Source of the DNA: Rhizobacter koreensis
GTDB lineage: Bacteria > Pseudomonadota > Gammaproteobacteria > Burkholderiales > Burkholderiaceae_C
Assembly: GCF_013366375.1 (NCBI RefSeq)
Contig: NZ_JABWMJ010000007.1
Location: 62,001 to 126,000 of the forward strand
Direction of reading: 5' to 3'
Length of the DNA: 64,000 nucleotides
Notes under the pieces: model-generated
Databases searched by the model: none
Seen by the model: only the letters and a program-made list of their open reading frames with translations
Told to the model about the DNA's origin: nothing
Translations under genes and position numbers: made by a program
Shown here: positions 28,857 to 37,977 of the stretch, one piece after another
Layout of the letters: each line of letters opens with the position of its first letter
Position numbering within the stretch: position 1 is the stretch's first letter

Positions 28857-28873
28857 GTTAAGTGAGCGTTAAG
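28857..28873 (-). promoter_or_regulatory. CTTAAC direct repeat upstream of htrA, PmrA/QseB-type box
   Basis: On the minus strand CTTAAC-GCTCA-CTTAAC: two identical hexamers with an 11-base period, the layout bound by OmpR-family regulators of the PmrA/QseB branch (CTTAA repeats about one helical turn apart). It is the only such pair I noticed in the window and sits between the kinase gene and htrA. A TATCTT (28819-28824) about 33 bases downstream could be the -10 box. Confidence 0.6.
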
Positions 28874-28919
28874 GCGTCGACTGCAGACGCTCGCGCTCGT
28901 GCCGAAGCAGTGCCGGCCC

Positions 28920-30242
28920 TCAGGCCGACGCGGCGCTCACCGGTTCGAGCGTGCGCCCGAAGCGCACGCTGACGCGCAAGCCGCCAAGCGGCGCGTCGCC
29001 GAGCTGCACGGTCGCGCCGTGGCGTTCGACGATGCGCTGCACGATGGCGAGGCCGAGGCCGCTGCCGGTCTGGTCGGCCGAGCGGCGATAGAAGCGGTCG
29101 AACACGCGCTCGCGGTCGGCTGCGGGGATGCCGGGGCCGGCGTCGTCGACGTCGAGGGTTGCGGCGCCGTCGGCGCTCGCGACGCGGACCTCGACGCGCG
29201 CGCCCGCCGGCGAGTAGCGCGCCGCATTGTCGACGAGGTTGCGCACCAGCACGCCGAGGGCGGCGCGGTCGCCGTCGACGTGCACCGGAGCGTCAGCGAA
29301 CAGCTCGAACTCGACGCCCCGCGAGACGGCGAACGCCAGCGTCGCTGCGATCGCGTCACGCGCGACCTCCGCGAGGTCGACGCGCTCGAACGGTGCGCCG
29401 GGCGCGCCCGGCTCGTTGCGCGCGAGCTGCAGCAGTTGCTCCACCAGCCGCCCGGCCCGCTCGATGCCGACGCCGAGCGCGTCGAGCGCCGCCGCGCGCT
29501 CGTCCGCCGACGCGGTGCGGCGCAGCACCGCGAGCTGGAGCTTGAGCGCGGTGAGCGGCGAGCGCAGCTCGTGCGCAGCGTCGGCGACGAACGCGCGCTG
29601 GCCCTCGAGCGATTCGCGGAGGCGCTGCAGGAGCCCGTTGAGCGCGTGCACCAGTGGCGCGATGTCGTTCGGCAGATCGTCGGTGCCGAGCGCGGCGAGC
29701 GACTGCTCGTCGCGCCGCCGCACCTCGCCGGCCACGCGGGCGAGCGGCGCCAGCGTCGCGCCGCTCAGCCACCAGACGCCGAGCGCGAGCAGCGGCGTCA
29801 CCAGCAGCAGCGGCAGCACGCTGCGCAGGGCCGCGCGCGCCGCCAGCCGGTGCCGGATCTGGAGCGGCTGCGCGACCTGGATCACGCGGTCGCGCGTCGC
29901 CACGCTGAAGGTGCGCCAGACCTGCCCGCGCACGTCGACGTTGGCCAGGCCGAGCAGCGCGCGCGCCGGCAGCGCGGCGTGCGGCCGGGACGCGTAGATG
30001 CTGCGGCCGTCGACGGTCCAGATTTGGATCACGAAGTCGAGGCTCTCGTCCGCCAGCGGCCCGGCCTGCGCGCTCGCGATCTCGCCCTGGTCGCGCAGCG
30101 AGAGCGCCATCTGGCGCAGCTGGTAGTCGAACAGCGCCTCGGTCTCGCCGAGCACGTTGCGATAGGCGACCAGGCCCATCACGAGTGCGCTCGCGACCAG
30201 CATCGCGAGCATCGCGAGCACCAGGCGCAGGCGCAGCGACAT
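28920..30242 (-). CDS. Sensor histidine kinase, QseC/PmrB-like
   Basis: 440 residues. Helix 1 at about 7-27, a periplasmic sensor region of roughly 110 residues with IQIWTVDGRSIYASRPH (the 2CSK_N-type sensor of QseC relatives), helix 2 at about 140-160, HAMP linker, HisKA with H224 in FVADAAHELRSPL, and HATPase boxes NLVDNAARYSP, DAGPGIP and GSGLGLAIV. It starts 23 bases downstream of the response regulator stop. The signal is unknown; linkage to htrA suggests envelope stress or cations. Confidence 0.93.
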   Translation of the reverse strand: MSLRLRLVLAMLAMLVASALVMGLVAYRNVLGETEALFDYQLRQMALSLRDQGEIASAQAGPLADESLDFVIQIWTVDGRSIYASRPHAALPARALLGLANVDVRGQVWRTFSVATRDRVIQVAQPLQIRHRLAARAALRSVLPLLLVTPLLALGVWWLSGATLAPLARVAGEVRRRDEQSLAALGTDDLPNDIAPLVHALNGLLQRLRESLEGQRAFVADAAHELRSPLTALKLQLAVLRRTASADERAAALDALGVGIERAGRLVEQLLQLARNEPGAPGAPFERVDLAEVARDAIAATLAFAVSRGVEFELFADAPVHVDGDRAALGVLVRNLVDNAARYSPAGARVEVRVASADGAATLDVDDAGPGIPAADRERVFDRFYRRSADQTGSGLGLAIVQRIVERHGATVQLGDAPLGGLRVSVRFGRTLEPVSAASA

Positions 30243-30265
30243 CGCCCGAAGCCGCGCGCCTGCGC

Positions 30266-30976
30266 TCAGGCCGGCGTCGCGCCGGACGTCGCCGAGCCGA
30301 CGAAGTAGCCGACGCCGCGCACCGTCTTGATGAAGTCGGCGCCGAGCTTGCGCCGCAGCTGGTGCACGTACACGGAAACCGCGTTGCTCTCGATCTCCTC
30401 GCCCCAGCCGTAGAGGCGATCCTCGAGCTGGGCGCGCGAGAGCAGCGCGCCGGGTCGTGCGAGCAGCGCCTCGAGCACCGCGAACTCGCGCGCCGAAAGC
30501 AGCACCGGCACCCCGTGGTGCGTGACCTGCCGCGTCGCGGGGTCGAGGCTGACGCCGCCGTACTCGAGCGTCGGCTGGGCGCGCCCCGCGTGGCGGCGCA
30601 GCACGGCGCGGATGCGCGCGGTGAGCTCGTCGAACTCGAAGGGCTTGACGATGTAGTCGTCGGCGCCAGCGTCGAGCCCGGTGACGCGCTCGCCGCGGGC
30701 GTCGCGCGCGGTGACCACGATCACCGGCGTGGCGTCGCCACGCGCGCGCAGCGCACGCAGCACGTCGAGGCCGTCGCGCACCGTGTCGCCACCCGGAGCC
30801 CGCTCGGCCGGACCGAGGCCGAGGTCGAGCAGGACGAGGTCGAAGCGCTCGGTGGCCAGGGTGCCGAGCGCCGCCGGCGCATCGCGCACCCAGTCGACGG
30901 CGTAGCCTTCGGTGCGCAGCGCGGCGCGCAGGCTCTCGCCGATCATGCGGTCGTCTTCAACCAGCAGCAGGCGCAT
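30266..30976 (-). CDS. OmpR-family response regulator, PmrA/QseB-like, with an insertion beside the phosphorylation site
   Basis: 236 residues. Receiver domain with acidic pocket VEDD, phospho-acceptor D51 in VLLDLGLG, T89 region VIVVTA and K111 in YIVKPFEFDEL; winged-helix DNA-binding domain from about 135, ending YVHQLRRKLGADFIKTVRGVGYFV. Compared with the usual LDLGLPxRDGLDVL, about ten extra residues (56-66, Pro/Gly-rich) sit just after D51. First gene of the regulator-kinase-htrA-rhodanese-fusion block; divergent from the NADH dehydrogenase across 251 bases. Confidence 0.94.
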   Translation of the reverse strand: MRLLLVEDDRMIGESLRAALRTEGYAVDWVRDAPAALGTLATERFDLVLLDLGLGPAERAPGGDTVRDGLDVLRALRARGDATPVIVVTARDARGERVTGLDAGADDYIVKPFEFDELTARIRAVLRRHAGRAQPTLEYGGVSLDPATRQVTHHGVPVLLSAREFAVLEALLARPGALLSRAQLEDRLYGWGEEIESNAVSVYVHQLRRKLGADFIKTVRGVGYFVGSATSGATPA

Positions 30977-31227
30977 CGGGGTGTCGGGGCGGCTGTCGGG
31001 GCCGGAGCATACGCGGCCGAGCCGCCGCTTCGCTCGACGCACGCGCGCCGGCTAAGCTCGGCGGGCCACGTTGGATCGCACGCGCAAGCGCGACGCGGCG
31101 CCGTCCGGCAGCCCCGGCGCGCAGCCGTCATCGCTCGGCGGCCGCGCGCTCGAAACCGGGCGCGAGGTCCTGTCGAGCGGACGGCCCGACCCTTGCTCGC
31201 CACCCGAGACCTGCCCGAGAGCACCCG

Positions 31228-32604
31228 ATGCCAGCACCCGCCACCCGCCCGAACGCCGCCGACCCGCAAAGCGCCGCGCCGAGCCGCCCCCGCGTCGTCG
31301 TCATCGGTTGCGGCTTCGGCGGCATCGAGGCGGTGCGCGCGCTCTCGGGCGCGCCGGTCGAGATCACCCTCGTCGACCGCACCAACCACCACCTGTTCCA
31401 GCCGCTGCTCTATCAGGTGGCGACCGCGGGCCTGAGCGCGCCGGCGATCAGCGCGCCGATCCGCCACGTGCTCCGGCGCGAGATGCGGCGCGGCAACCTG
31501 ACCATCCTGCAGGCCGAGGCGCATGCGATCGACGTCGCCGCGCGCACGGTCGACATCGGCGCCGAGGCGCTGCCCTACGACCACCTGATCGTCGCCGCGG
31601 GCGCGACGCACAGCTACTTCGGGCACCCCGAGTGGGCCGCGCACGCACCGGGGCTGAAGACGCTCGCCGACGCGCTGTCGATCCGCGCCCGCATGATCGG
31701 CGCGTTCGAGCACGCCGAGCGCTGCACCGACGAGACCGCGCGCGAGCCGTGGCTCACCTTCGTCGTGATCGGCGGCGGCCCGACCGGCGTCGAGATGGCC
31801 GGCACGATGAGCGAGATCGCGCAGCACACCCTGCCCGCCGAGTTCCGCCGCATCGACTCGCGCCAGACCCGCGTCATCCTGCTCGAGGGCTCGCCGCGCG
31901 TGCTCGGCGCGTTCGTGCCGCGGCAGTCGGAGCGCGCCCGCGAGCACCTCGGCAAGCTCGGCGTCGACGTGCGCACCGGTTGCCGGGTGACCGCGATCGA
32001 CGCCGACGGCGTCACCTACACCGGCGACGAGGCGAGCGGCGGCGCCGAGCACCGCATCGCGAGCCGCACCGTGATCTGGGCCGCCGGCATCGGCGGGGTG
32101 CCGCTCGGCGCCGCGCTCGCGAAGAGCGCCGGCGCGACGCTCGACCGCGGCGGCCGCATCGTCGTCGAGCCCGACCTCAGCCTGCCCGGGCACCCCGAGA
32201 TCGCGGTGGTCGGCGACCTCGCCGCCGCGCGCAGCCATGGCCGCGGCGAACCGACGCCGGTTCCGGGCGTGAGCCCTGCCGCCAAGCAGATGGGGCGCTG
32301 GGCGGCGGCAAACCTGCTGCGGCGCCTCGCCGGCGAGCCGACGCGGCCGTTCCGCTACATCGACTACGGCAGCCTGGCAACCATCGGTCGCAAGGCGGCG
32401 GTGGTCGACCTGCCGCTGCCGGGCGGCCGCGCGCTTCGCTTCAGCGGCCTTCCGGCTTGGCTGTTCTGGCTGTTCGCGCACATCTGGTTCCTGATCGGCT
32501 TTCGCAACCGCCTCGTCGTGCTGCTCGACTGGGCGTGGGCGTACATGACGTACGAGCGCGGCGCGCGCGTGGTCGCCGAGGCCGACGGCGCACCGCCGCC
32601 GTAG
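31228..32604 (+). CDS. Type II NADH dehydrogenase-like flavoprotein
   Basis: 458 residues. FAD-binding dinucleotide fold VVVIGCGFGGIEAVRAL near residue 28, the TNHHLFQPLLYQVATAGLS block typical of NDH-2, and the NADH fold FVVIGGGPTGVEMAGTM near 178. The C-terminal segment with AWLFWLFAHIWFLIGF is the amphipathic/membrane anchor of NDH-2. It oxidises NADH and passes electrons to quinone without pumping protons. The first 20 residues are a variable extension. It is divergent from the response regulator gene. Confidence 0.92.
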   Translation: MPAPATRPNAADPQSAAPSRPRVVVIGCGFGGIEAVRALSGAPVEITLVDRTNHHLFQPLLYQVATAGLSAPAISAPIRHVLRREMRRGNLTILQAEAHAIDVAARTVDIGAEALPYDHLIVAAGATHSYFGHPEWAAHAPGLKTLADALSIRARMIGAFEHAERCTDETAREPWLTFVVIGGGPTGVEMAGTMSEIAQHTLPAEFRRIDSRQTRVILLEGSPRVLGAFVPRQSERAREHLGKLGVDVRTGCRVTAIDADGVTYTGDEASGGAEHRIASRTVIWAAGIGGVPLGAALAKSAGATLDRGGRIVVEPDLSLPGHPEIAVVGDLAAARSHGRGEPTPVPGVSPAAKQMGRWAAANLLRRLAGEPTRPFRYIDYGSLATIGRKAAVVDLPLPGGRALRFSGLPAWLFWLFAHIWFLIGFRNRLVVLLDWAWAYMTYERGARVVAEADGAPPP

Positions 32605-32744
32605 CGCCGAGTAGGCGCGCCAGCAGCGAAAAGCGGCAAAGGCACCGGGGGCGGCACCGGCGAGCGGCGTCGCGGGGCATCAGGCCATGCCGATCGGGTC
32701 GGCGGCGCGGTTACGCTAGCGCCCCACCCGTTGTCGAACGCGCC

Positions 32745-34550
32745 ATGGACCCTCGCCCCATTCCTGCCCGCCTCGAAGCCGTCCGTGGCGCCCTGCGCCG
32801 CCGGGGTCTCGCCGCGCTGCTGGTTCCGTCGAACGATCCGCATCTCTCGGAGTACCTGCCGGCGCACTGGCAGGGACGGCGCTGGCTCTCGGGGTTCACC
32901 GGGTCGATGGCAACGCTGGTCGTCACCCTGGAGCGCGCCGCGCTGTTCGCCGACAGCCGCTACTGGGTGCAGGCCGAGACCGAGCTCGCCGGCAGCACCG
33001 TCGAGCTGGTGAAGATCGGCTCGGCGGCGGCGCCCGCGCACGTCGACTGGATCGTCCGGCACGTCGGCGCCGGCGCCCGCGTCGCGGTCGACGGCGACGT
33101 GCTCGCGCTCGGCGCGGCAGCGGCGCTGCGCGACCGCCTCGGCGCCGCCGGCATCGGGCTCGAGACCGGCGTCGACGTGCTGGGCGAGGCATGGCCGGAC
33201 CGTCCGTCGCTGCCGCAGGCGCCGGTCTACGAGCACCTGCCGCCGCATGCCACCGAAACACGCGCCGCGCGCCTGGCGCGCGTGCGCGAGGCGATGCGCG
33301 ACGCCGGTGCGACGCACCAAGTACTGTCCACGCTGGACGACATCGCTTGGCTGCTCAACCTGCGCGGCGCCGACGTCGAGTTCAACCCGGTGTTCCTGGC
33401 GCACCTGCTGCTCGCGGCCGACGCGGCGACGCTGTTCGTCGACGCTGGCAAGGTCGACCCCGGGCTGCGCGAGCGGCTCGCCGCCGACGGCGTCGAGCTG
33501 GCGCCCTACGAGGCGGCCGCCGCTGGGTTCGCCGCGCTGCCCGCGGGCGCGACGCTGCTGCTCGACCCGAAGCGCGTGACGCTCGGCATGCGCGAGCGGG
33601 CGAGCGCGCCCGTGATCGAGCGCATCAACCCGAGCACGCTGATGAAGAGCCGCAAGAGCGCGGCCGACGCCGCCCACGTGCGGCGCGCGATGGCCGAGGA
33701 CGGCGCCGCGATGTGCGAGTTCTACGCGTGGCTCGAGGCGGCGCTCGCCGACCCCGGCCGCGAGCCGATCACCGAACTGACGATCGACGAGCGCCTCACC
33801 GCCGCGCGGGCGCGCCGCCCCGGCTACGTCGGCCTCAGCTTCGCGACCATCGCTGCGTTCGGGCTGAACGGCGCGATGCCGCACTACCGGGCGACGCCGG
33901 CATCGCACGCGACCATCGCCGGCAGCGGGCTGCTCCTCATCGACTCGGGCGCGCAGTACCTGGGCGGCACCACCGACATCACGCGGGTCTGGCCGATCGG
34001 CCGGCTTTCCGACGCTGAGCGCCAGGACTACACGCGCGTGCTGAAGGGCACGCTGGCGCTCAGCCGCACGCGCTTTCCGCGCGGCACGCCGGGGCCCATG
34101 CTCGATTCGATCGCGCGCGCGCCGCTCTGGGACGCCGGGCTCGACTTCGGCCACGGCACCGGCCACGGCGTCGGCTATTTCCTCAACGTGCATGAGGGGC
34201 CGCAGACGATCTCGCGCAGCCCGGCCGACCCATCGACGGCGATCGAGCCGGGAATGATCACCAGCATCGAGCCCGGCGTGTACCGGCCCGGGCGCTGGGG
34301 CATCCGCATCGAGAACCTGGTGCTGAGCGTGCCGGCGGCGAGCCTCGACGGCACCTTCGGCGAGTTCCTCGAGTTCGAGACGCTGACGCTCTGCCCGATC
34401 GACACCCGTTGCATCGAGCACGCACTGCTGCGCCCCGACGAGGTGGCCTGGCTCGACGACTACCACGCGACCGTGCGCGAGCGTCTCGTGCCGCTCGTCG
34501 ACGGCGCGGCGCGCGACTGGCTGATCGAGCGGACGCGGCCGATCGGCTGA
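32745..34550 (+). CDS. Aminopeptidase P family protein (Xaa-Pro aminopeptidase, M24B)
   Basis: 601 residues, the long three-domain form related to eukaryotic cytosolic APP1 rather than the shorter E. coli PepP. The C-terminal pita-bread domain has the dinuclear metal ligands: aspartates in LLIDSGAQYLGGTTDITRVW-like order, histidine in GTGHGVGYFLNVHEGP, and glutamates in ITSIEPGVYRPG and IRIENLVL. It removes an N-terminal residue preceding proline. Start ATG at 32745. It stands alone, 140 bases after the NADH dehydrogenase. Confidence 0.93.
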   Translation: MDPRPIPARLEAVRGALRRRGLAALLVPSNDPHLSEYLPAHWQGRRWLSGFTGSMATLVVTLERAALFADSRYWVQAETELAGSTVELVKIGSAAAPAHVDWIVRHVGAGARVAVDGDVLALGAAAALRDRLGAAGIGLETGVDVLGEAWPDRPSLPQAPVYEHLPPHATETRAARLARVREAMRDAGATHQVLSTLDDIAWLLNLRGADVEFNPVFLAHLLLAADAATLFVDAGKVDPGLRERLAADGVELAPYEAAAAGFAALPAGATLLLDPKRVTLGMRERASAPVIERINPSTLMKSRKSAADAAHVRRAMAEDGAAMCEFYAWLEAALADPGREPITELTIDERLTAARARRPGYVGLSFATIAAFGLNGAMPHYRATPASHATIAGSGLLLIDSGAQYLGGTTDITRVWPIGRLSDAERQDYTRVLKGTLALSRTRFPRGTPGPMLDSIARAPLWDAGLDFGHGTGHGVGYFLNVHEGPQTISRSPADPSTAIEPGMITSIEPGVYRPGRWGIRIENLVLSVPAASLDGTFGEFLEFETLTLCPIDTRCIEHALLRPDEVAWLDDYHATVRERLVPLVDGAARDWLIERTRPIG

Positions 34551-34704
34551 GGGCCCGCGCCCGCGCGCAGCCGCGCGTGCCGGCGGCCGCGCCGAAATCT
34601 TGCAACGTTTGCCTCGCGGGTCGGCTCGGCCGCGTCACGTCGGCGCGCCCGCCGGCCGGTGCGTGCGCTCCAGGTCGAACCGCGCACCCCGCCGCTTGCG
34701 GCGT

Positions 34705-35496
34705 TCAGCCCCCGAGGCGCCGCACCACCGCCGCCTGCAGGTCGAGCGCGTTGGCGGCCGCCGCCCCGCTGGTGGTGTTGTCGAAGATGCACCAGCAGGC
34801 GACACCGCCCCGCGCCGTCTCGACCACCGCATCGGCCCAGCGCTCGATCTGCTCCGTGGCGTAGCTCGATCGGTAGACCTGCGGCGAGCCGTGCCAGCGC
34901 CAGTAGGCGAGCGCCGCCGGGCCGGCGTCGCGCGCGACCAGGGGTTCGGCGGCGGCTTCGACCCGCGCCGGGTCGGCGCCGACGCGGTTGATGGCGTGCG
35001 CGCCGAGCAGCGCGCCGGCCTCGGGCGTGAACCAGCCGGCATGACGCGGCTCGCAGACCACCGTGCCGGCGTGGCGCGCACGCAGGCTGCCGAAGAAGGT
35101 GTCGGCGACGGCCCGCTCGAATTCGAGCGAGCCCGGCAGCTGCACCAGCAGCGGCCCGAGCCTGGCGCCGAGTTCGCCGACGTCGCCGAGAAAGTCGTCG
35201 AGCAGCGCCTCGCAGTCGACGAGGCGCCGGTCGTGGGTGATCGTGCGCGGCAGCTTGGCGGCGAAGCGAAAGCCGGCCCCGGTCTCGGCGACCCAGCGCG
35301 TGAACGTGCTCCGCCGCGGGCGGCGATGGAAGGTCGCGTTGATCTCGGTGCCGGCGAGCACGCCCGCGTAACGCGTCAGGTGCGGTCCGGCGCCGGGAAA
35401 GCGGTCGGCGGCGGTGCGCGGGATCGCCCAGCCGGCGGTCCCGATCACGATCGGCAGCACGTCGGCCGCGCGAGCGGCGCCTTCGGGTTCAGGCAT
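34705..35496 (-). CDS. DUF72 (YecE-like) protein
   Basis: 263 residues with the DUF72 TIM-barrel pattern: VIGTAGWAIPR, EINATFHRRP, FAAKLPRTITHDRRL, LLVQLPGSLEF, EPRHAGWF, YWRWHGSPQVYRSSY and CWCIFDNTTSGAAAANAL. The biochemical function is not known. It converges on the aminopeptidase gene and is divergent from the GGDEF-EAL gene across a 297-base gap. Confidence 0.9.
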   Translation of the reverse strand: MPEPEGAARAADVLPIVIGTAGWAIPRTAADRFPGAGPHLTRYAGVLAGTEINATFHRRPRRSTFTRWVAETGAGFRFAAKLPRTITHDRRLVDCEALLDDFLGDVGELGARLGPLLVQLPGSLEFERAVADTFFGSLRARHAGTVVCEPRHAGWFTPEAGALLGAHAINRVGADPARVEAAAEPLVARDAGPAALAYWRWHGSPQVYRSSYATEQIERWADAVVETARGGVACWCIFDNTTSGAAAANALDLQAAVVRRLGG

Positions 35497-35793
35497 GCGG
35501 CGGCTGGCTCGCGCACGTTGCGGCCGCGAGCGCGCCGCTTCGCCCAGGGACGCGCGGCGCCGGCGCGAGCGGGCAGCGCCCGCGGTCCGGCCCCGGCCTC
35601 ACGGCTCGACATGCCGCATGCCGAGCACCGGGCCCGCCGGCCGATTCGTGCACGACCGCACGCCGCCGCCGGCGCGTGCGCGGCCATCGAAACGCCGCTC
35701 AAGCTCCGCGAGGCCCGGCCGAAATCGAGACGTCCCGGCCATCCGCAGGGAGTGCCGCCCTTCCGGGTCCGGCCCGAACGAGCAACCGCCTTC
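35497..35793. other. Divergent spacer between DUF72 and the GGDEF-EAL gene
   Basis: 297 bases with no convincing gene, hairpin terminator or consensus promoter. It is as GC-rich as coding DNA, and promoters for both flanking genes must lie in it. Confidence 0.5.
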
Positions 35794-37839
35794 ATGGACT
35801 TCTTCGACAACAACAGACTCCTTGCCGGGATCGCAGGCTTCCTGATCAGTGCGCCGCTGCTCTGGCTGTGCGCCGAAATCGGCGCCGCCGCGCGCGAGCG
35901 CTCGGCCAACGTCGCACGGCGCCTGCGCGCGTCGAGCATTCTGATCGGCACCGGCGCGCTCTGGTGGCCGGGTCACGTCGCCGCCGAGCGCGACCCGTTT
36001 GCCGGCAGCAGCGTCGGCATCGCCATCGTCGGCGCGATGCTCGCGGCGACGCTCGCGTTCCTGGCGAGCGCGACCGCCGGCGCGGCGACCCGCAAGACGC
36101 TGCCGTCGTTCGTCGGCCTCGGCGCGGTCACGCTGCTGGTCGCCTACGCGCATTCGCTCTTCGCCGCGCCGGGCGTCGTCCGCGCCGCCATGCTCGGCGT
36201 GTCGTGGGCCCCGCTGCTCGCGGTCGGCGTGCTGAGCGTCGCCCTCGTCGCGCTGCACGTCGACGGCCTCGGCGGCAAGCGCGCCGCGCTGGCGCGCCTG
36301 GGGGCCGCGGCGGCCGGCGCACTGACGCTCGCGTTCGCGACCACCTCGGCCACCAGCACCAGCATCGTCGGCGCCGCCGCAGTCACCGAGTGCCTGCTGA
36401 TGCTCGCCCTGATCGCGATGGCGGCGGTGCTGCTGCACACGCTCGGCCAGTCGAACGTGCGCGACGGCCCGGCGACACGCCGCTCGGTCACGCCGCCGCC
36501 GACGGTCGATTCGCTGACCCAGCTGCCGACGCGCGTCTACTTCGAGGACCGCCTGGCCGCCGCGGCGACCAAGTGCGACGCCAGCGGCAGCCGCCTCGCC
36601 CTCCTCTTCATCGACCTCGACGGCTTCAAGCCGGTCAACGACACCTACGGCCACAGCATCGGCGACCTCGTCCTCGAGCAGGTCGGCCAGCGCCTGAAAT
36701 CGATGTCGCGCGGTCGGGACGTGGTCGCGCGGGTCGGCGGCGACGAGTTCCTGCTGCTGCTCAGCAACGTCGCCACGCAGGAGTCGGTGGCCCAGGTCGC
36801 GACCCGCCTCATCGACGGCCTGAGCCTGCCGTATGCGGTCGACGGCCGCGAGGTGATGATCTCGTGCTCGGTGGGCATCGCGCTCTACCCGGACGGCTGC
36901 AGCCACCAGAAGCTGATCGCACGCGCCGACGCCGCGATGTACTCGTCCAAGCGAGCCGGCGGCTCGAACCACTGCTTCTACTCGCCGGCCATGGACGCCG
37001 ACGCCGAGGCGCAGTTCGACCTGCTGCGCGACCTGCGCAAGGCGCTCGCTAACAACGAGCTCGAGCTGTTCTACCAACCGAAGATGGACGCCACCAGCGG
37101 CAAGGTCACCGCGGTCGAGGCGCTGCTGCGCTGGAAACACCCGACCCGCGGCACGCTGCTGCCGGGCGTGTTCGTGCCGATCGCCGAACGCTCGGGCCTG
37201 ATCGGCGCGATCGGCAACTGGGTCATCGAGGACGCCTGCCGCCAGAGCCGCGCCTGGCGCGACAAGGGCCTGCGCATGCGCGTCGCGATCAACCTGTCGG
37301 CGCACCAGATGCGGCAGGACGACATCGTCGAGCGCATCACCGGCGCGCTCGAGCACTACCGCATCCACCCGTCGCTGATCACCTGCGAGATCACCGAGTC
37401 GGCGGCGATGGAGGACACCAAGATGACGCAGGCGACGTTCCGCCGCCTCGGCGAGCTCGGCGTGCACCTCTCGATCGACGACTTCGGCACCGGCTACTCG
37501 AGCCTTGCCTACCTGCGCAAGCTCCCCGCCGAGGAGCTCAAGATCGACCGCAGCTTCATCATGGACCTCGAGCACAGCGCGGACGCGCGCGCCGTGGTCG
37601 ATGCGGTCACCAAGCTCGCCCACGCACTCGGGCTCAAGGTGGTCGCCGAAGGCGTCGAGAACCAGCGCCAGCAGCAGATCCTCGAATCCATGCACATCGA
37701 CGAGCTGCAGGGGTTCCTGTTCGCCAAGCCGATGTCGGGCCGCGCCCTGCTGCTGTGGGCGATGAACGACCGCAGCGAATCGGCGGTGTTCAAGCCGTCG
37801 CTGTTCTCGGAGACGCGCAGCTCGGAAGAGATCGCCTGA
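35794..37839 (+). CDS. GGDEF-EAL cyclic-di-GMP protein with a degenerate MHYT-like membrane domain
   Basis: 681 residues. Seven or so helices fill residues 8-218. GGDEF domain about 236-395 with active GGDEF at 315-319 and an inhibitory RxxD site at R306-D309. EAL domain about 405-660 with EAL at 442-444, NLSAHQM, CEITES, DDFGTGYSS, KIDRSF and VAEGVE, so both catalytic sites look intact. The membrane part has the spacing of MHYT sensors (TGALWWPGHVA near 53-63, VAYAHSLFA near 116-124) but lacks the MHYT metal motif. It probably makes and/or degrades c-di-GMP at the inner membrane. Confidence 0.92.
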   Translation: MDFFDNNRLLAGIAGFLISAPLLWLCAEIGAAARERSANVARRLRASSILIGTGALWWPGHVAAERDPFAGSSVGIAIVGAMLAATLAFLASATAGAATRKTLPSFVGLGAVTLLVAYAHSLFAAPGVVRAAMLGVSWAPLLAVGVLSVALVALHVDGLGGKRAALARLGAAAAGALTLAFATTSATSTSIVGAAAVTECLLMLALIAMAAVLLHTLGQSNVRDGPATRRSVTPPPTVDSLTQLPTRVYFEDRLAAAATKCDASGSRLALLFIDLDGFKPVNDTYGHSIGDLVLEQVGQRLKSMSRGRDVVARVGGDEFLLLLSNVATQESVAQVATRLIDGLSLPYAVDGREVMISCSVGIALYPDGCSHQKLIARADAAMYSSKRAGGSNHCFYSPAMDADAEAQFDLLRDLRKALANNELELFYQPKMDATSGKVTAVEALLRWKHPTRGTLLPGVFVPIAERSGLIGAIGNWVIEDACRQSRAWRDKGLRMRVAINLSAHQMRQDDIVERITGALEHYRIHPSLITCEITESAAMEDTKMTQATFRRLGELGVHLSIDDFGTGYSSLAYLRKLPAEELKIDRSFIMDLEHSADARAVVDAVTKLAHALGLKVVAEGVENQRQQQILESMHIDELQGFLFAKPMSGRALLLWAMNDRSESAVFKPSLFSETRSSEEIA

Positions 37840-37977
37840 CGCGGAGCGCCTCAGGGCGCTGCGCGAGACGCTTCGGGCGATCGGGCCGGAAGGCAAGCGG
37901 CGCGATGCGGACCCCGTCCGCTCGCGCCGTTCTCCGTGTGTGACAGCGGCCGAACGCGGGGGGCCGCCGCGCTGCGG

